Origin: Legionellales bacterium
GTDB lineage: Bacteria > Pseudomonadota > Gammaproteobacteria > Legionellales > Legionellaceae
Assembly (NCBI GenBank): GCA_020050955.1
Contig: JAGVJT010000179.1
Span: 1-5,485, forward strand
DNA: 5,485 bases
Direction of reading: 5' to 3'
Shown here in pieces: positions 5,442 through 5,485 of the stretch. The notes beneath the pieces were generated by a model that made no database searches, was not told where the DNA came from, and saw only the letters and a program-made list of their open reading frames with translations. Position 1 is the stretch's first letter. Every line of letters begins with the position of its first letter. The translations under genes were made by a program, and so were the position numbers.

Positions 5442-5485
5442 GCGCCCGTAGCTCAGTTGGATAGAGTATCTGGCTACGAACCAGA
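5442..5485 (+). tRNA. tRNA-Arg (anticodon ACG), cut by the right edge
   Basis: The first 44 nt of a tRNA are visible. They comprise the acceptor strand GCGCCCG (5442-5448), TA, and a D arm GCTC-AGTTGGATA-GAGT (5451-5467). A complete anticodon arm TCTGG-CTACGAA-CCAGA follows (5469-5485). The anticodon ACG is at 5476-5478, with A34 expected to become inosine and read CGU, CGC and CGA. The D and anticodon arms closely resemble E. coli tRNA-Arg(ACG). The variable loop, T arm and 3' acceptor strand lie beyond the window. It follows tRNA-Ser(GCU) by 7 nt. Confidence 0.95.

Overview
The window looks like chromosomal DNA from a moderately AT-rich gammaproteobacterium, by eye in the low forties percent GC. 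Four things support this: an alpha2beta2-type 2-oxoacid dehydrogenase locus with a short one-lipoyl E2, a FadJ-like beta-oxidation alpha subunit, E. coli-like consensus promoters and Shine-Dalgarno sites, and a tRNA-Ser(GCU)-tRNA-Arg(ACG) tandem like the serV-argV cluster of E. coli. A Legionella/Coxiella-type relative is a plausible guess, but the sequence alone does not settle it.

Layout. Positions 1-543 (+) are the C-terminal 180 residues of a pyruvate (or branched-chain 2-oxoacid) dehydrogenase E1 beta subunit. Its E2 acyltransferase follows at 546-1652 (+) with a 2-nt gap. The 161-nt convergent gap 1653-1813 holds three consecutive inverted repeats and no gene. On the minus strand, read right to left, a 439-residue thiolase (5168 to 3849) overlaps by 8 nt a 680-residue FadJ-like hydratase/3-hydroxyacyl-CoA dehydrogenase (3856 to 1814). 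The AT-rich 175-nt gap 5169-5343 carries a good sigma70-type promoter for the tRNAs on the plus strand and a weaker candidate for the thiolase operon on the minus strand. A complete tRNA-Ser(GCU) lies at 5344-5434, and a tRNA-Arg(ACG) begins at 5442 and is cut by the right edge.

Function. The plus-strand pair belongs to a complex that oxidatively decarboxylates a 2-oxoacid, most likely pyruvate to acetyl-CoA; E1 alpha should lie just left of the window, and no E3 is seen here. The minus-strand pair would carry out the last three steps of fatty-acid beta-oxidation, also releasing acetyl-CoA. The two operons converge and are not co-transcribed.

This is mostly ordinary core metabolism and I see no convincing undescribed system. 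The points most worth checking are the non-canonical E2 active-site motif, a thiolase whose motifs do not fit the FadI family despite its fadIJ-like position, the three-hairpin gap with a dRS3-like motif, and the lack of csrA upstream of the Ser/Arg tRNA pair.
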